Shown here piece after piece: positions 22,600 through 34,530 of a stretch of 64,000 bases of DNA (its first letter is position 1; every line of letters starts with the position of its first letter). Under the pieces are notes generated by a model. That model saw only the letters and a program-made list of their open reading frames with translations. It was not told where the DNA came from and ran no database searches. The stretch comes from Perilla frutescens (Eukaryota > Streptophyta > Magnoliopsida > Lamiales > Lamiaceae). Location: contig BRKX01000003.1 of NCBI GenBank assembly GCA_026008535.1, positions 64,505,001 to 64,569,000 of the forward strand, in the 5' to 3' direction. The position numbers were made by a program, and so were the translations under genes.

Positions 22600-23480
22600 T
22601 TCATGGTTGATATATAATGTTCCTAGCAAATTATTCATGGTTAACAAAAGTTATAATAATGCTAAAATGAGCAATGTCAATGCTAAAACTTGTGAACAAT
22701 AATGCTAATACACCAAAATATATAGCTAAATCATACAGTGTCAATAGTGCTAGGTTTTACATGTTGCTACAAGTTTCCTGATGTTAACAAAATAAAGTTA
22801 AATTGTTAAATCATCATGAAACAATGCTATCAAAGTTTGTTCGTAATTAGGTTTTATATATTCCAACAAGTGTGGTTACTTCATCACATTCATTTTTGCT
22901 TCAATTTTGTAGTATAGATTTGCTGCTTTAACATGTTCATCTTTGAAGATGTATACACTTACGCATGGTTGTGTGGTGAAGAAGAATATTTTCTTAGAGT
23001 TTGAGTCTTGCATCCATTCAGTTTGATTAAATATGGTGCTCCAAACACCGATAACTAATGAAATGATGCATTCACTAGCAAATGATTATGCTAATATAAC
23101 AAAACTCTAACAGTATTGTTCATGGTTAGTTTATAATGCTCTTAGCTAGTTTTTCTGCTAATGCTAACATGAGTTATGGTAATGCTAATATGAGCTCTGG
23201 TAATGCTAAAACTTGTGCACGATAATGTTAATATAACAAAATGTACAGCTAAATCAGACATGTCAACAGCGTTATTCGTGGGCTAGGTTTTACATGTTCT
23301 AAGAAGTTTCCCGATGCTAACAAAATAAACTGTTGATTCATCATGAAATAATGCTAACAGAGTTCATTCACGATTAAGTTTTATGTGTTCCAACAAGTAT
23401 GGTTACTTCATCAAATTCATTTTTAGCTTCAATTCATCTAAACAAGACTGCCCGTAATATAGGTTTGCTGATTTAATATG
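22600..23480. repeat. Diverged direct repeat, two copies about 530 bp apart
   Basis: Matching landmarks: GGTTTTACATGTT at 22753 and 23286, GGTTACTTCATCA at 22874 and 23401, and ATCATGAAA followed by AATGCTA in both. Offsets of 527-533 show small indels. Confidence 0.75.
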
Positions 23481-24169
23481 TTTAGTTTTGACGATGTTAC
23501 TATCCACATTTATGATTACTGCACAATACTTCGCTCGTAAGAACTTCATCCACTACAAGTTTCTAAGACTCACAATTAGGTATGTAAAATTCAGACAAAT
23601 TAGAAGAAGTTTCTACATTGGTGGCAACATAATCTACAAATAACATAAGATGAAACATTTATTATGAAACTATACTGCTAAGAAAATGTTTTACACTGCT
23701 AATAAGATATTTTATGATCTTAACATAACACACTGATAATGCTAACGATGCCCAAATATATGCTAACACAACACATTGACAATTCTAACAAATAGTGAAA
23801 CATATGCTCATGATTTGTATAGTTATATCGATTTGAAATATAACTTAAGATATGCATTATAAAATATCAATTTCAAAAATGACGTTCATGACCAATATTA
23901 ATTAGTTAAAACTATATCTAATACATATCTCCCATCGAACAAAAAATTGATGGAATTTTTTTCCCTCATTAATTATTCAAAATCATAATCATCATCTTCA
24001 CTATCAGCAGATCTGGTGAATGATATTCTTTCTTCTTCTTCATCATCCATTTTTTTTTAAGAGAGAGAGAGAACAAAAAATCGATAAAATCTTCTCTCTT
24101 CATTCATGATTCAAAATCATGACCATCATCTTCACTATCAACAGATCTGGTAGTCAATATAATTTCTTT

Positions 24170-24208
24170 TTCTTCTTCTTCTTCTTCTTCTTCTTCTTCT
24201 TCTTCTTC
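24170..24208. repeat. (TTC)n microsatellite
   Basis: About thirteen TTC triplets, encoding the acidic run in the minus frame of the 70-base duplicated segment. A plus-strand poly-Phe ORF here is an artefact. Confidence 0.9.
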
Positions 24209-24476
24209 GAATTCTTATGTAGAGAGAGAGAGAGAGCGGGGAGGGGGATTAGGTTGAGACTTGAGAGAGATGTGTGTGTGCTGAATGTTGAGAAAAAAGA
24301 GGGATGGATCACATTTAAATATCAAATTACACATATAACCCTGAAACCCTAAAAAAGGTTAAATATTACAAAATTGCCACCTTAAAATTTGAAGTAATCT
24401 GGGTCGCTCAAATAATATGAATCTATGGTTGAGATTGATTCCTTGTTCTCACACCAGGCCTGGTTCTCTCTAAAAC

Positions 24477-24479
<3 letters not shown>

Positions 24480-24525
<46 letters not shown>
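24480..24525. repeat. (AT)n microsatellite
   Basis: About 46 bases of uninterrupted TA/AT directly after the palindromic ACCAGGCCTGGT segment. Confidence 0.95.
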
Positions 24526-24527
<2 letters not shown>

Positions 24528-26467
24528 TCTAAAGCACGTGGATGAAATATTATTTAATATTATTTTATATAAAAAGATTAATTATATTAAAAATCATGAA
24601 CTTTGAACATAGTTGCAAATTTAACATGAACTTTAAAACTAAATAATTAAAACATCAACTTTTAACTTGGGTGTTGTTCAACATCCCAAAATTTTGTAAA
24701 AAAAATTAACCTCCTATTTAACCGTTAGCTTGATTGTCTCTTTGAATCCATCATGATTTTACCATCAATTTTCGAAAAAAAATATGTCGGTATAGTCGAA
24801 TTTAACATTTCTCATTTTTTCATTGATGCGAATGTAAAATTTGGCAATTTTGTTATTCTTTTTCAAAAATTGATGGTTGAGCCACAACAAATTCAAAGAG
24901 ACAAGCAAATTGTAGGTTTAATTGGAGGTCAATTTATTTTACAAAAAATTGGGGATGTTGAATAACACACAAGTTCAAAATTGGTGTTTAATTATCTTTT
25001 ATTAAAATTCATGTTATATTTACAACTATCCTCAAAATTTATGATTTTTAAGGTAATTAATCCGATATAAAAAAAGGTTTTGATTTTTTTTATATTAGAT
25101 GAATGTGTAAATAAGATATAAACCTTTTTTTCATATAAATTGATTATTAATTAAATTTTTTACAAAATTAGAGGATTCTTATTTGAACATCTTGTGACTT
25201 AATGTATAAATTATCTACTATTCTAAAACAAAAATCTCTTTTACCCAATTTAAGAAAAGCATTAAAAAAATATCAAGTTTTAGTGTATTTGTTCAAAAAA
25301 ATCATTTAAAAGTGACTTGATGGGTGAATTGATAGGTTTTCTTACAAATGTTTTATTTTGTTCACCTAATTTCAAACAAAATTATACCCAATTTTTTAAT
25401 TTTAAACACTACTAAATTTATATTTGGATTTTTTGTGCTAGAAAATTGAAATCAATAAAATACACACAAATAAATCTATCATGTTCATCATGTTGAAGAT
25501 TGTATCCCGACCAAAATTCTAATCACTAATCTCGATCGTATCATGATTATGATTACAATTCTTGATCAGAAATTCTGATCAAACTTTTGACACACTCTGA
25601 AAAAATTCTGACACACTGGAAAAATGAGTATTTTTCTCAAATTAAGTAAAATAGGTTTTGTCTTTATAAAAATGAGTATTTTAGATTTTTGCTTATACTT
25701 TTTAAATTCAAAGAAGAGAATTGAGGGTGGGTCGAAGCTCATTTACTCATCCATATAAAGATTAGAAATTTTAGTGAATCAACTATAAGACTCATGGTTC
25801 ATATTTGAAGATTAATTGCTTTCTCTACTTGATTCCCTATTTATTTTAAGTAGATACTCATAAGAGGCACACTATTGTAGTCTCATGAATTTTGATAAGA
25901 TTAATACAAATAAATATTTACTGTTGAAAGGGTATTTATGTTTCCTTTTCAAAGACAATAAAGACATGTTAGAAAAATGTTGTACTACACACTTAATATG
26001 GATATCTCCATAAACACATAATTATTTTAGCTCGTCATAACGCTAATGCATCATGCACCATCGAATTCTTATAACAAGTAAATCATTATGTTGGAAATTG
26101 ATTATTTTAATTAATTGATAAATTATATTTTCATTTTCAAATATGGAAAACTAGTTGTCAATTCACAGTCTACATTTCGTGTAGATGAATTTCATATATT
26201 TATAATCTCAAATCCAATTTCGGGAGAAAGATATATTAATCATTAAAGTTGACAACTGAAAATATGGAATAGTGATGTGGATGACTGAAGTGGTGCGGAC
26301 AGCCGAACCAGTGCGTCACTTCAGGTTTATTCTTGGAGCATTGGCTTGGAACATTGCACCATTTCGACCTAAGATTTGGAGGTGGTTCAAATGTGAACCA
26401 GTGGCTCTGACCAAGACGTTTGTTCAACTGAGGTGGTTAAATCATGAACCATTGCCTCCAATGGTTG
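24526..26467. other. AT-rich intergenic DNA
   Basis: No gene, repeat family or promoter I can support. Short ORFs at 24753-24965 and 26272-26475 show no recognisable motif. Bases 26270-26470 repeat words such as GAACCA and ATTGC and continue in style after the Copia element at 41013, so they are the two halves of one pre-insertion sequence. Confidence 0.4.
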
Positions 26468-26472
26468 CGTCC
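26468..26472. repeat. Target-site duplication (left) CGTCC
   Basis: Matches CATCC at 41008-41012 with one G/A difference of the CpG-decay type. Together with the LTR ends this defines the insertion. Confidence 0.65.
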
Positions 26473-27421
26473 TGAAGTTACATAAACTGTGCAGACATAT
26501 TAAACATCATGTTCATGTACATTATAGTAAACATGCAAGGTCAGAAAGATAAACTAAAAGCAAGTAAATGCACGAGGTTGATAACCTTGTTCGATCAACT
26601 GATCTACGTCGGGGGGACTTTACAACTCTGTGAGAAACAATCTACTATTTCGTTGCAAGGTTACAAAGGTTATTACATGATGATCTCCCATCACTCGACC
26701 TATTTCCTACACATTACAAACTCTTTCGATGGACTGAATTGTAAGATCCCCTTTCAACCTAAACTCCCTCTAGTTCCCACAGAAAATCTCTCTCGAGACT
26801 CCTTTAAAGACGTGTATGAAAGAATTTCAAACACAGACTAGACACACAATGATCACAAGGATCAAATCTACTCTACCCGAATACTATATGCTTCAAAGAT
26901 GGAGTCTTTTAGACTCTCTACCCTTTGTGTATTCGTAAAGTTTGTGCACTCTCTACTAGTCTTATTCTCAGGCTATTTATAAACACAAGACATAGCCTAA
27001 ACAAGGTAATCAGATTGTCCTATTTTGACTCAAACTCTACAAGAAAACTTTTCTTGTTTAAATCGGATAACTCCTAGTTTAGAATCCTTCCTTGAATAGA
27101 ACTCACATCTTTCCTTCTTGATCTTCATCTTCAAACAAGGCAGCTTCTATTCTGAAATGTTCATCTTGAAAAAGAAGCTTCAACTCCTTGAATCCAACTT
27201 GGCACGTCTCTTGGAAACTCTCTGGACAACCATGTACATGATTATGTTCATGAACATGCTCAAGTACATTCTTCAATCTTCAATCAGATTGACAGTGGAA
27301 TGTTCATAGCATAATGTCCAGAACATGGTCTTCAAACTTGAAAAACTAAAACCTTTGTGTTCTTTGAATTGCCATAAAGATCATGACAATCTCAAACACT
27401 TTAGTGCAGATGGCACTAATA
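26473..27421 (-). repeat. 3' LTR of minus-strand SIRE-type Copia
   Basis: Collinear with 40060-41007. Its start (high-coordinate end) reads TATTAGTGCC, a TG-to-TA mutation, right after the polypurine tract. Confidence 0.9.
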
Positions 27422-27440
27422 ATCTCCCTCTTTGTCTTTA
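27422..27440 (-). other. Polypurine tract of minus-strand SIRE-type Copia
   Basis: On the minus strand, AAAGACAAAGAGGGAGAT abuts the LTR start at 27421. Confidence 0.75.
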
Positions 27441-27845
27441 TCTGTTGGCAAATCAGCTCCATGTTTTTAAAGAACACAATCCAAACTGAAGGATCATGTG
27501 CCTTAAAACATTCTTGAATGTTCATGTGAACATCATATGATTTTGTTGTTTTTCACTTTTTTATCAGCTGATATCTGCTCTGCTCTATTGCATTTTTTAT
27601 CATATTCTTTTCTCTTCGTCGGTAGTTTCAATTTTTGGCAGATTAGGATCATAGTAAGACAGATAAAAACAACTATTCAAAATATAATATCAATGAATTG
27701 ATATTACAATAAATCAGCATAAAAATATCTTGCAAAAACATGGATGCAAGATGACAAAACTTGAACAAGAGAAATTTAAAAAATTATCTAGCATTTACTT
27801 CCCCTATTTGCCACCGAGAGAGGCAAAGGAGTAAAAAAAATCTAC

Positions 27846-29503
27846 TCGAATTTGTCAGATGCAGGTTCTTCCTCTTCTTCTTCAGATCCTCCTTCATCAG
27901 CATCATCATCTTCTTCTTCTGACTCTTCAACCTCTTCAGCCTCTTCTTCTTCAGTCCCTTGCTCCTCTTCTTCTGCAGCTTCCTCTTCAGCTGCTTCTTC
28001 TTCTGCAGCCTCTTCTTCTGCAGGCTTTTCTTCTACAGGTTGATCAACATGCTCTTCACCTTTTGATATAGTCGATAGAGACCCCTTCTAAGTTGCAGCT
28101 ACAGCAGTACTTGCAAGCTTGTGCAAGTTATGAACATGTTTAGGTACATCAGCTGCTGGGGAGGCAAACTCTTCTCCAGATGACAGCTCAGCTATCAGAG
28201 CTTGAATCTTCATCTTGTAAGAAGTATTCTCAAAGATTAAACAAGCATGGAACTCTAGACTATGCTCTAGAAACTTCAGCATAAGATTTTTTTTTTTGAA
28301 GACTTCTCTGTAGATGCACCACTTCCTTTCTTTGAAGCAATCAACTTCTTGAATTGCAGGCGCAGATGATGATCACCAATCTTAGGAGTAACTTTGATCA
28401 TCAGAGGCTTCTTGAGAGGTATGACTCTGTCATTCTTTATAGAGACATTATGCTTTTACTTCTTGATGATGCTATAAATCAGAGATAGATATCATAGAGG
28501 ACTTTTCACCACTGTAAACTCTGTATAGCTCACAAGCTTCCCAAACACAAATTCACCAAAATTGAACTTCTTCCCAGTTTCTAGGTGATATAAGAACCTT
28601 CTTTGTGCTTGTGTGACTGTAGCTCTATGCTTTGTTGGCATCCAGTTGTGAATCATGATTCTGAACAAAGCTCCATACTTCTGTGATAGCTTCGATGATG
28701 GAATTGTCTGTCGATTAGAGTGCCACTTGGTATAGATGCCCTGGGTCAACTCTTCAGCAACCACCCCCCAGTCATCTATATCTTCCAACTCCCCCTCAAC
28801 AGTACATCCCAGAAACTCATTGAAGAGTTTTGATGAGAAATTTAGAATTTCTCCTCTGACAAAGACTTTGTGAAAATCTTCAGAATCAAGATCATCAATT
28901 TCCTTCGTCAGGTTTCAATAAAACTCAAATACAACCAAAGGAACAAACTCATGCACCCTCTGCACAGTTCCTAACAAACCTCTATTCTCCAACAAGGAAT
29001 ATACTCCAGTAGCTAGAAGTGTATCCTTATACACCTTCTTCTCAGAGATCAATGACCTCTTCTTCACCTTATCCCATAACTCAACATGCTTTGTTGATCG
29101 AAGTAAAACATGTTTAGAGATAACTGGCAAATTGATGATCTGCTTGTGAATATCAGCATCATGTTCACTTGACTCAGAGTGAACATCTTCAGCTACATGT
29201 TTGGGATGAACAATTTTCTTTGCCTTCTTGAAGGGACCAGTAGTTATAACAACTTTCCGCTTCTTTGTTGTTGGTGTTATGGATGGTGGAGTGGTGGCTA
29301 AGGCTCTGCTTCTTGTCACAGGAATTCTCTGAACAATCTGTAAAATGGTAGTAGAAGACTTCTTCCTTGGTGTCTTCTTCTTCATAGGTGATCTGGTAAA
29401 CAGATCATATTGAGCCAATGCCAGTAGCTTCTCTTGTTGTGGCACAGGAGTTTTTTCAGCAGATTCAGAAGATGTGCTATGATCATCTTCTTTTTCTTCA
29501 GGG
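27846..29503 (-). pseudogene. 3' env-position ORF of SIRE-type Copia, C-terminal part
   Basis: Minus strand. It continues the ORF interrupted at 34530. It reads VPQQEKLLALAQYDLF, a Lys/Arg-rich stretch (KKKTPRKK, KKRKV), then VPLVVFEFY, a stop, NLTKEIDDLDSEDF and VRGEILNFSSKLFNEFLG, followed by RRFLYHLETGKKFNFGEFVF. These two blocks correspond to blocks 1 and 2 of the triplicated ORFs at 5.7-12.9 kb. The C-terminus (27846-28050) is an extreme Glu/Ala tract (EEEAAEEEAAEEE). Stops lie at about 28915, 28492 and 28088. No signal peptide is visible, and a chromatin or nucleic-acid role is as plausible as an envelope role. Plus-strand poly-Ser ORFs over the tail are shadows. Confidence 0.7.
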
Positions 29504-31077
29504 TAAGAAACTAAACGCGCGGTCGTTTCGCGCTCTAAAATAAATATATAACTCTTGTGCCCACAGCGAGCGTAGCCAGCTAATGAGTACGGATCGATCC
29601 CACAGAGAGCTATTGCGATTCCACCTTCAGGTAACCAATCATAAAAAAAGGTTTGGTTTTGTTGTCACTACTGTAAATTAAATCTGCAAAAGAAATTAAA
29701 GAAGATATCAAATAACAAAGCTTCTGGCATTTGAACTTGAATTTTGTTTAAATATATATCAACTCGCTCATGGGCACAACGATTTTTATACATGATAAAT
29801 CACCTAGTTATGGAGACCGGATTCCTCTCTGCGTCTCCTCATTCATCCTTTAATTATAGACTTAAAAGCGATTCCTCGTTAATTTAAATCCCTAATCAGT
29901 CACCTACCCCCTGGTTCCCCAAAGAGATGTAAGTGAACACACAGCAGTGTGCCCTAGATGAACCGATATCTATTGTGTTTACCGATTCCTCGTGTGCCCA
30001 CAACAACCCATTGATTCCTTTATTACTATATGAACTAACACACAGTCACGATTCTTCAATTCAATTAATAGTGGTGTGCCCTCTTTACCTAACGAGTGAT
30101 CAGCCACATTGGGCATTTCAGACACACACTCACGTGGAATAAGGCACAAGAATCAGCAGAAACCTATCATGCATTACTATGCCTATTTTGGCCTCACGAG
30201 TCCAGATTTATATTCAAACCATTTTCGTTGTTCAAACACCAGAATAAAGTGTCTAGCCAAGCATGCTAGACATAATTAAAATAGCAGAAATGAAAGACAT
30301 AATTATAAAGAAAACTTACTGAATTTAATACGCAAAAATACTCAACATAACCGTTGAGTTTAATATCATAATCCTAAATTCCCAAAGGTTTAAGGCCAAT
30401 GGATTGTTTCTTGCTGCAAAGCAGCGTACGAAATGAAAATACAGGAAAGTAAAATTGTAGCAATTGTTTCTGACTGCCAAGCCTCTGTTTCCAGAAATTA
30501 AAATAGCTTAAATAGTTACATTTCCGAATCAGAGATCCCCTAACAAGCTGGGGTGTTCACTAGATTTCCGGAACTGACGTGCCCCCTCTGATCTGACTGG
30601 ATAAGCATAAGTTGACCAAATCCCTATTTTTTAGGGATTGGGCTTATCTCTTCTTTGCAACGCCTCTAAGAGTCCAGTCCATCTCCAACTCTTTTTCGGA
30701 TAATGTAGCTATCTTTCTCGTCTATCTCCTCCAACTGAATCCAAGTTTCTCGCAATCGCCCTAGCCCAGCCCATTGTTGTCAAGTCTGTACGAGCAAAGT
30801 GGGCACGACATCATACAGTCAGCATCATCCATCTCTGATATGCCCATTCCGCCACCCAAATGTAGGATGAGTGCTGAAACAAGTCCCCTGTGCCTCTGAC
30901 TGAAAATTTAGCTTGGACTTTGCTTGAATAACTAGGCATAAAATGCCCCTTTCGCCAGACTTGACCTCCGCAACGCCCTATGACCTCATCCTAGTTCTTT
31001 TTGACTCAAAACACACTAAAAAGAACATTTATAACAAACAAAATGCCCATAAAAACATGAAATAAATGGACTTATCA
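29504..31077 (-). repeat. 3' LTR of Athila-like element
   Basis: The right-hand 865 bases (30213-31077) are collinear with 33666-34530. The left end near 29504 is set by loss of the surrounding ORF and carries no clean CA terminus, so it is approximate. GTGTGTGGGTG on the minus strand just before the LTR start would be its polypurine tract. Confidence 0.65.
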
Positions 31078-32336
31078 CACCCACACACTTTAGACACGAT
31101 TGTCCTCAAGCATGGGATGCAATGCATCCAAAAAAACAAAAGAAAAGAAAGGCAAAAAGAACAGACTCAAAACGAAAGCATGCAAACTGTTAGTCAGTGT
31201 GGGCACATCACAATCAATATTCCAACAAAACTGCAAAGTATCAGCATACCAAAAATAGGTCAAAAATGAGTTCAGCGTGGCAATCCTCACAACTCTCTTC
31301 ACTCAATGTTTAGGCTAAGTGTATACACTCAAATCATTGCAATTATGTACTTAGTCGTCCCATAGGCTTGCTAAAGTTCTATTATCAATCTCCAGAAACC
31401 ACAGATGCATAAGTATCAATAGGGCTTTTTAGGCTACAGTGGGCATTTCATGTAGGTGGGGTTTTATTTATGTACATGCCCCCCATTTTTCTAATTCAAC
31501 TACCCTGTTGTGCCCCATTCAGACAACAAATATTATTTACTCTTGGGCACTCTGAACACTTAAGACTAGGGGAATTTATTTTTTCTTTTTTTTTCTTTCT
31601 CTTATTTCTTTTACTTTTATTCTTTTTTTTCTTTTTCTTATTCCACTATCTTTTCTGGCCTTTTCACAAGTATCCCCCAACAATTCTATATTTCCCATTT
31701 TTCTTTTCTTTTAGGCTCTTATAATGCCATGGCTATATATTTTACCATCCTAAACAAAAAAAACTGCCAGGGCATTTCATAGGCTCGATGGGCTGTAAAG
31801 GCCGTATCATTGGTGGGTAAGATTTTCTTTTCAGTGGCTCGACAAAAAAAAATGGCCTATGTCATCTACTTATGCATCAACAGTTCCCAAGCATCAAACA
31901 GAACAATAGCAAGTTCTAGAATTTCTAAGCATACAATTGTTCACACATGAAGTAAAGAAAGCTGTGAAATGGGCATACAACGTTAGGCTCAAATCTTCCC
32001 AGGGCATGTTAAACTCTTTCGTCATCCTTATCTTATGTGGACATGCTGAATTTTGATATAAAGCGGTTCAAATTTGAAAATATCAAATGTAATAGCCACA
32101 TAGACTTCACAAGAAGCATGCTTGACTCAACTAGCCACCTACACACTTTGCATCTTGCAAAGTGTTAAAACAGACTCAACAAAAATAACAAAAAACATGA
32201 AAACAAACATAACTGGAATGCCCTCACCCACACACTTTACACTAGGCAAAGTGGGTGAACAAGGGTGACACACAAACAACAAAAACAAAAAATAGAAAAA
32301 ATAAAAATTAAACTAAAAGAAGAAAAGAACTGGGAT
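31078..32336 (-). other. 3' non-coding region of Athila-like element
   Basis: No coding sequence. It contains two similar CACACACTTT...GGCAAAGTG-type segments (about 32140-32160 and 32228-32250) and a long T-rich tract at 31570-31720, which produces a meaningless Phe-rich ORF on the plus strand. Confidence 0.5.
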
Positions 32337-33665
32337 TCAATCGGATGAGGGTGTTGGGTATGAAAACCTAACGTGCTTAAAGTAGGCTTTCAGGGCTGTC
32401 CCAATGCGGTCTAGTTTCTCTTCTGTCTGGGACTGGGCATTCTCCAATATTTCTAACTTTTTCAGAATCACAGTAACTAGATGCTCCCCTTGCTGTGCCC
32501 TTCCTACTGGTGTCTTCCTGGATGTACCTGCAATCATCAAAAGGCTCGAGGGGTCTACCCTCGACACATAGAAAACAGGCTTTCCTTCTTCATCATCCAC
32601 CACATCCTGTATTCTCTTCAAACAAGCAATATCAAAGAATTCCATGGGGAGGGAGGTTAAATTAGTGGTGCTCAAATCTAACAACCTAGACCTAACAGCA
32701 ATTTGGGTGATCAGCTGGACACATGAGATTCTATACTTAGGGTGCGTTTTAATCTCCCTGAAGTGCGCGATGGCCACAGAGCCAAAATTGATTTTAATTT
32801 TCTTAACCATGCACCAGAGAATGAAAAAGCTCGTGATTAGTTATGGAATTCGAACTATCTTTCCTACCAAAGAAACTGTAGGCAAGCACCATGTGGCAGA
32901 ATCTCAAAGCCTCATTGTTCAAACAATAGCCTTTTGTGGCTCCACTTCGATAAGTGGAGCCATCCCCAACCTCAGCCCATTTTGCCTCGACTCCCTCAGC
33001 GGAGTCGGGCACAACAGTTATTGCATCCTCATATTCCTCCTCCTGGAGACCCAAATATGACACGATGCCCAACATCATGTTCAGATCATCAGCAGACATA
33101 GAGAAATTTTTACCCAGAATTTTAAAATTCATAATCCTAGTAGACATAGCAGGCTTATTCACAGCTTTTATTTTAAGACTATTAAAAAACTAACGCGAAA
33201 GTGCAGGAAAAATAACACATTCCATATCCAAGAAAAACTCCCAACCAATTGCAGCAAAGAAACCTCTTACCTCCTGCTCTATCCCAAGAGCTGTAAGCGA
33301 CTCAACATGGACTCCTTTCGAGTTTATAATGCCCCAGACCGGTGGCGGGCCACTTCCTGGCTTACTCAAAGTGGGGCTCCCTACCCCTCTGTCTTTTTTA
33401 GGCTCAGGGTGTAGTGTGCCCTCTGTAGCTTTTCTCTTCTTCGAAGAGGGCTCCCCAGCTAGCTTGGCCCCTGCTTTCATGGCCACCGCTTTTCCCACCC
33501 TCTTCTTGGGTGGTGAGTTCTCTGAGGGCTCATCTTCGAGTGTCAGCGCCTGAGATGGCTCACTCTGCTGCTGCTCTTTGTGTTCTGAAACCTTCTCTTT
33601 GATTTCATCTTGATGGAAATCGGCGGGCTGCTCAGTTAGTTGCTCTAGAATGGGCTCTCCGACCT
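32337..33665 (-). pseudogene. 3' ORF of Athila-like element, N-terminally truncated
   Basis: An open minus-strand frame enters directly from the LTR junction at 33665/33666. First comes an acidic and Gln-rich linker with a basic patch (PPKKR), then GFFAAIGWEFFLDMECVIF, a stop at about 33190, and MNFKILGKNFSMSADDLNMM with LGIVSYLGLQ. A frameshift near 32805-32815 leads into MVKKIKINFGSVAIAHF and a C-terminal heptad-like stretch (ILKKLEILENAQSQTEEKLD) ending at 32337. The block 'FF-x-S-L ... F-x-[ML]-S-x-x-x-x-N-x-x-L-G' recalls the plant-transposon-protein domain seen in the Copia 3' ORFs. Product function unknown. Confidence 0.6.
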
Positions 33666-34530
33666 TTCAAATCATTTTCGTTGTTCAAACACTAGAATAA
33701 AGTGTCTAGCCAAGTATGCTAGACATAATTAAAATAGCAAAAATGAAAGACATAATTATAAAGAAAACTTACTGAATTTAATACGCAAAAATACTCAACA
33801 TAATCGTTGAGTTTAATATCATAATCCTAAATTCCCAATGACTTAAGGCCAATGGATTGTTTCTTGCTGCAAAGCAGCGTATGAAATGAAAATGCAGGAA
33901 AGTAAAATTGTAGCAATTGTTTCTGACTGCCAAGCCTCTGTTTCCAGAAATTAAAATAGCTTAAATAGTTATATTTCCAAATCAGAGATCCCCCAACAAG
34001 CTGGGGTCTTCACTGGATTTTCAGAACTGGTGTGCCCTCTCTGATCTGACTGAATAAGCATAAGTTGACCAAATCCCTATTTTTTAGGTATTGGGCTTAT
34101 CTCTTCTTTGCAACGCCTCTAAGAGTCCAGTCCACCTCCAACTCTTCTTCGGATAATGTAGCTATCTTTCTCGTCTCTCTCCTCCAACTGAATTCGAGTT
34201 TCTCACAATCGCCCTAGCCCAGCCCATTGTTGTCAAGTCTGCACGAGTAAAGTGGGCACGGCATCATACAGTCAGTCTCATCCATCTCTGATATGCCTAT
34301 TCCGCCACCCAAATGTAGGATGAGTGCTGAAAGAAGTCCTCTGTGCCTCTGACTGAAAATTTAGCTTGGATTTTACTTGAATAACTGGGCATAAAATGCC
34401 CCTTTCGCCAGACTTGACCTCCGCAATGCCCTATGACCTCATCCTGGTTCTTTTTTACTCAAAACACACTAAAAATGACATTTATAACGAACAAAATGCC
34501 CATAAAAATATGAAATAAATGGACTTATCA
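33666..34530 (-). repeat. Truncated 5' LTR of Athila-like element
   Basis: 865 bp, exactly the length of its counterpart 30213-31077. The missing 709 bases, the primer-binding site, gag and pol are deleted in one step up to the ORF at 33665. Confidence 0.8.

Larger units (their letters stand above)
22271..24479. other. AT-rich intergenic region with diverged direct repeats
   Basis: No convincing gene. It is marked by many ATGCTAA and GCTAACA words. A roughly 530-bp unit is present twice (see repeat entry). Bases 23964-24036 and 24100-24172 are a second, 70-base direct repeat. On the minus strand both repeats encode a short acidic peptide ending SEDDxxDFE. An ACCAGGCCTGGT palindrome followed by TCTCTCTAA lies at 24456-24476. 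Confidence 0.5.
29504..34530 (-). mobile_element. Athila-like gypsy element lacking gag-pol
   Basis: Minus strand. LTR start TGATAAGTCC is at 34530 (right) and 31077 (left). The left LTR is about 1,574 bp if it ends near 29504. The right LTR is only 865 bp, cut at 33666. Between them lie only the C-terminal part of a 3' ORF and an AT-rich 3' region. The minus-strand LTR end CTGTGGGATCGATCCGTACT (about 29590-29610) is of the Athila type as I know it. Target duplication is unclear: GATGG on the right against CAGGG on the left. It is inserted in the 3' ORF of the surrounding Copia element. Confidence 0.7.

Noticed and set aside
24119..24352. Poly-Phe ORF
   Set aside because: Caused by the TTC microsatellite.
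27852..28071. Poly-Ser and Leu-rich plus-strand ORFs
   Set aside because: Shadows of the Glu/Ala-rich tail of the minus-strand 3' ORF.
31470..31724. Phe/Leu-rich plus-strand ORF
   Set aside because: Product of a T-rich low-complexity tract in the Athila-like element's non-coding region.
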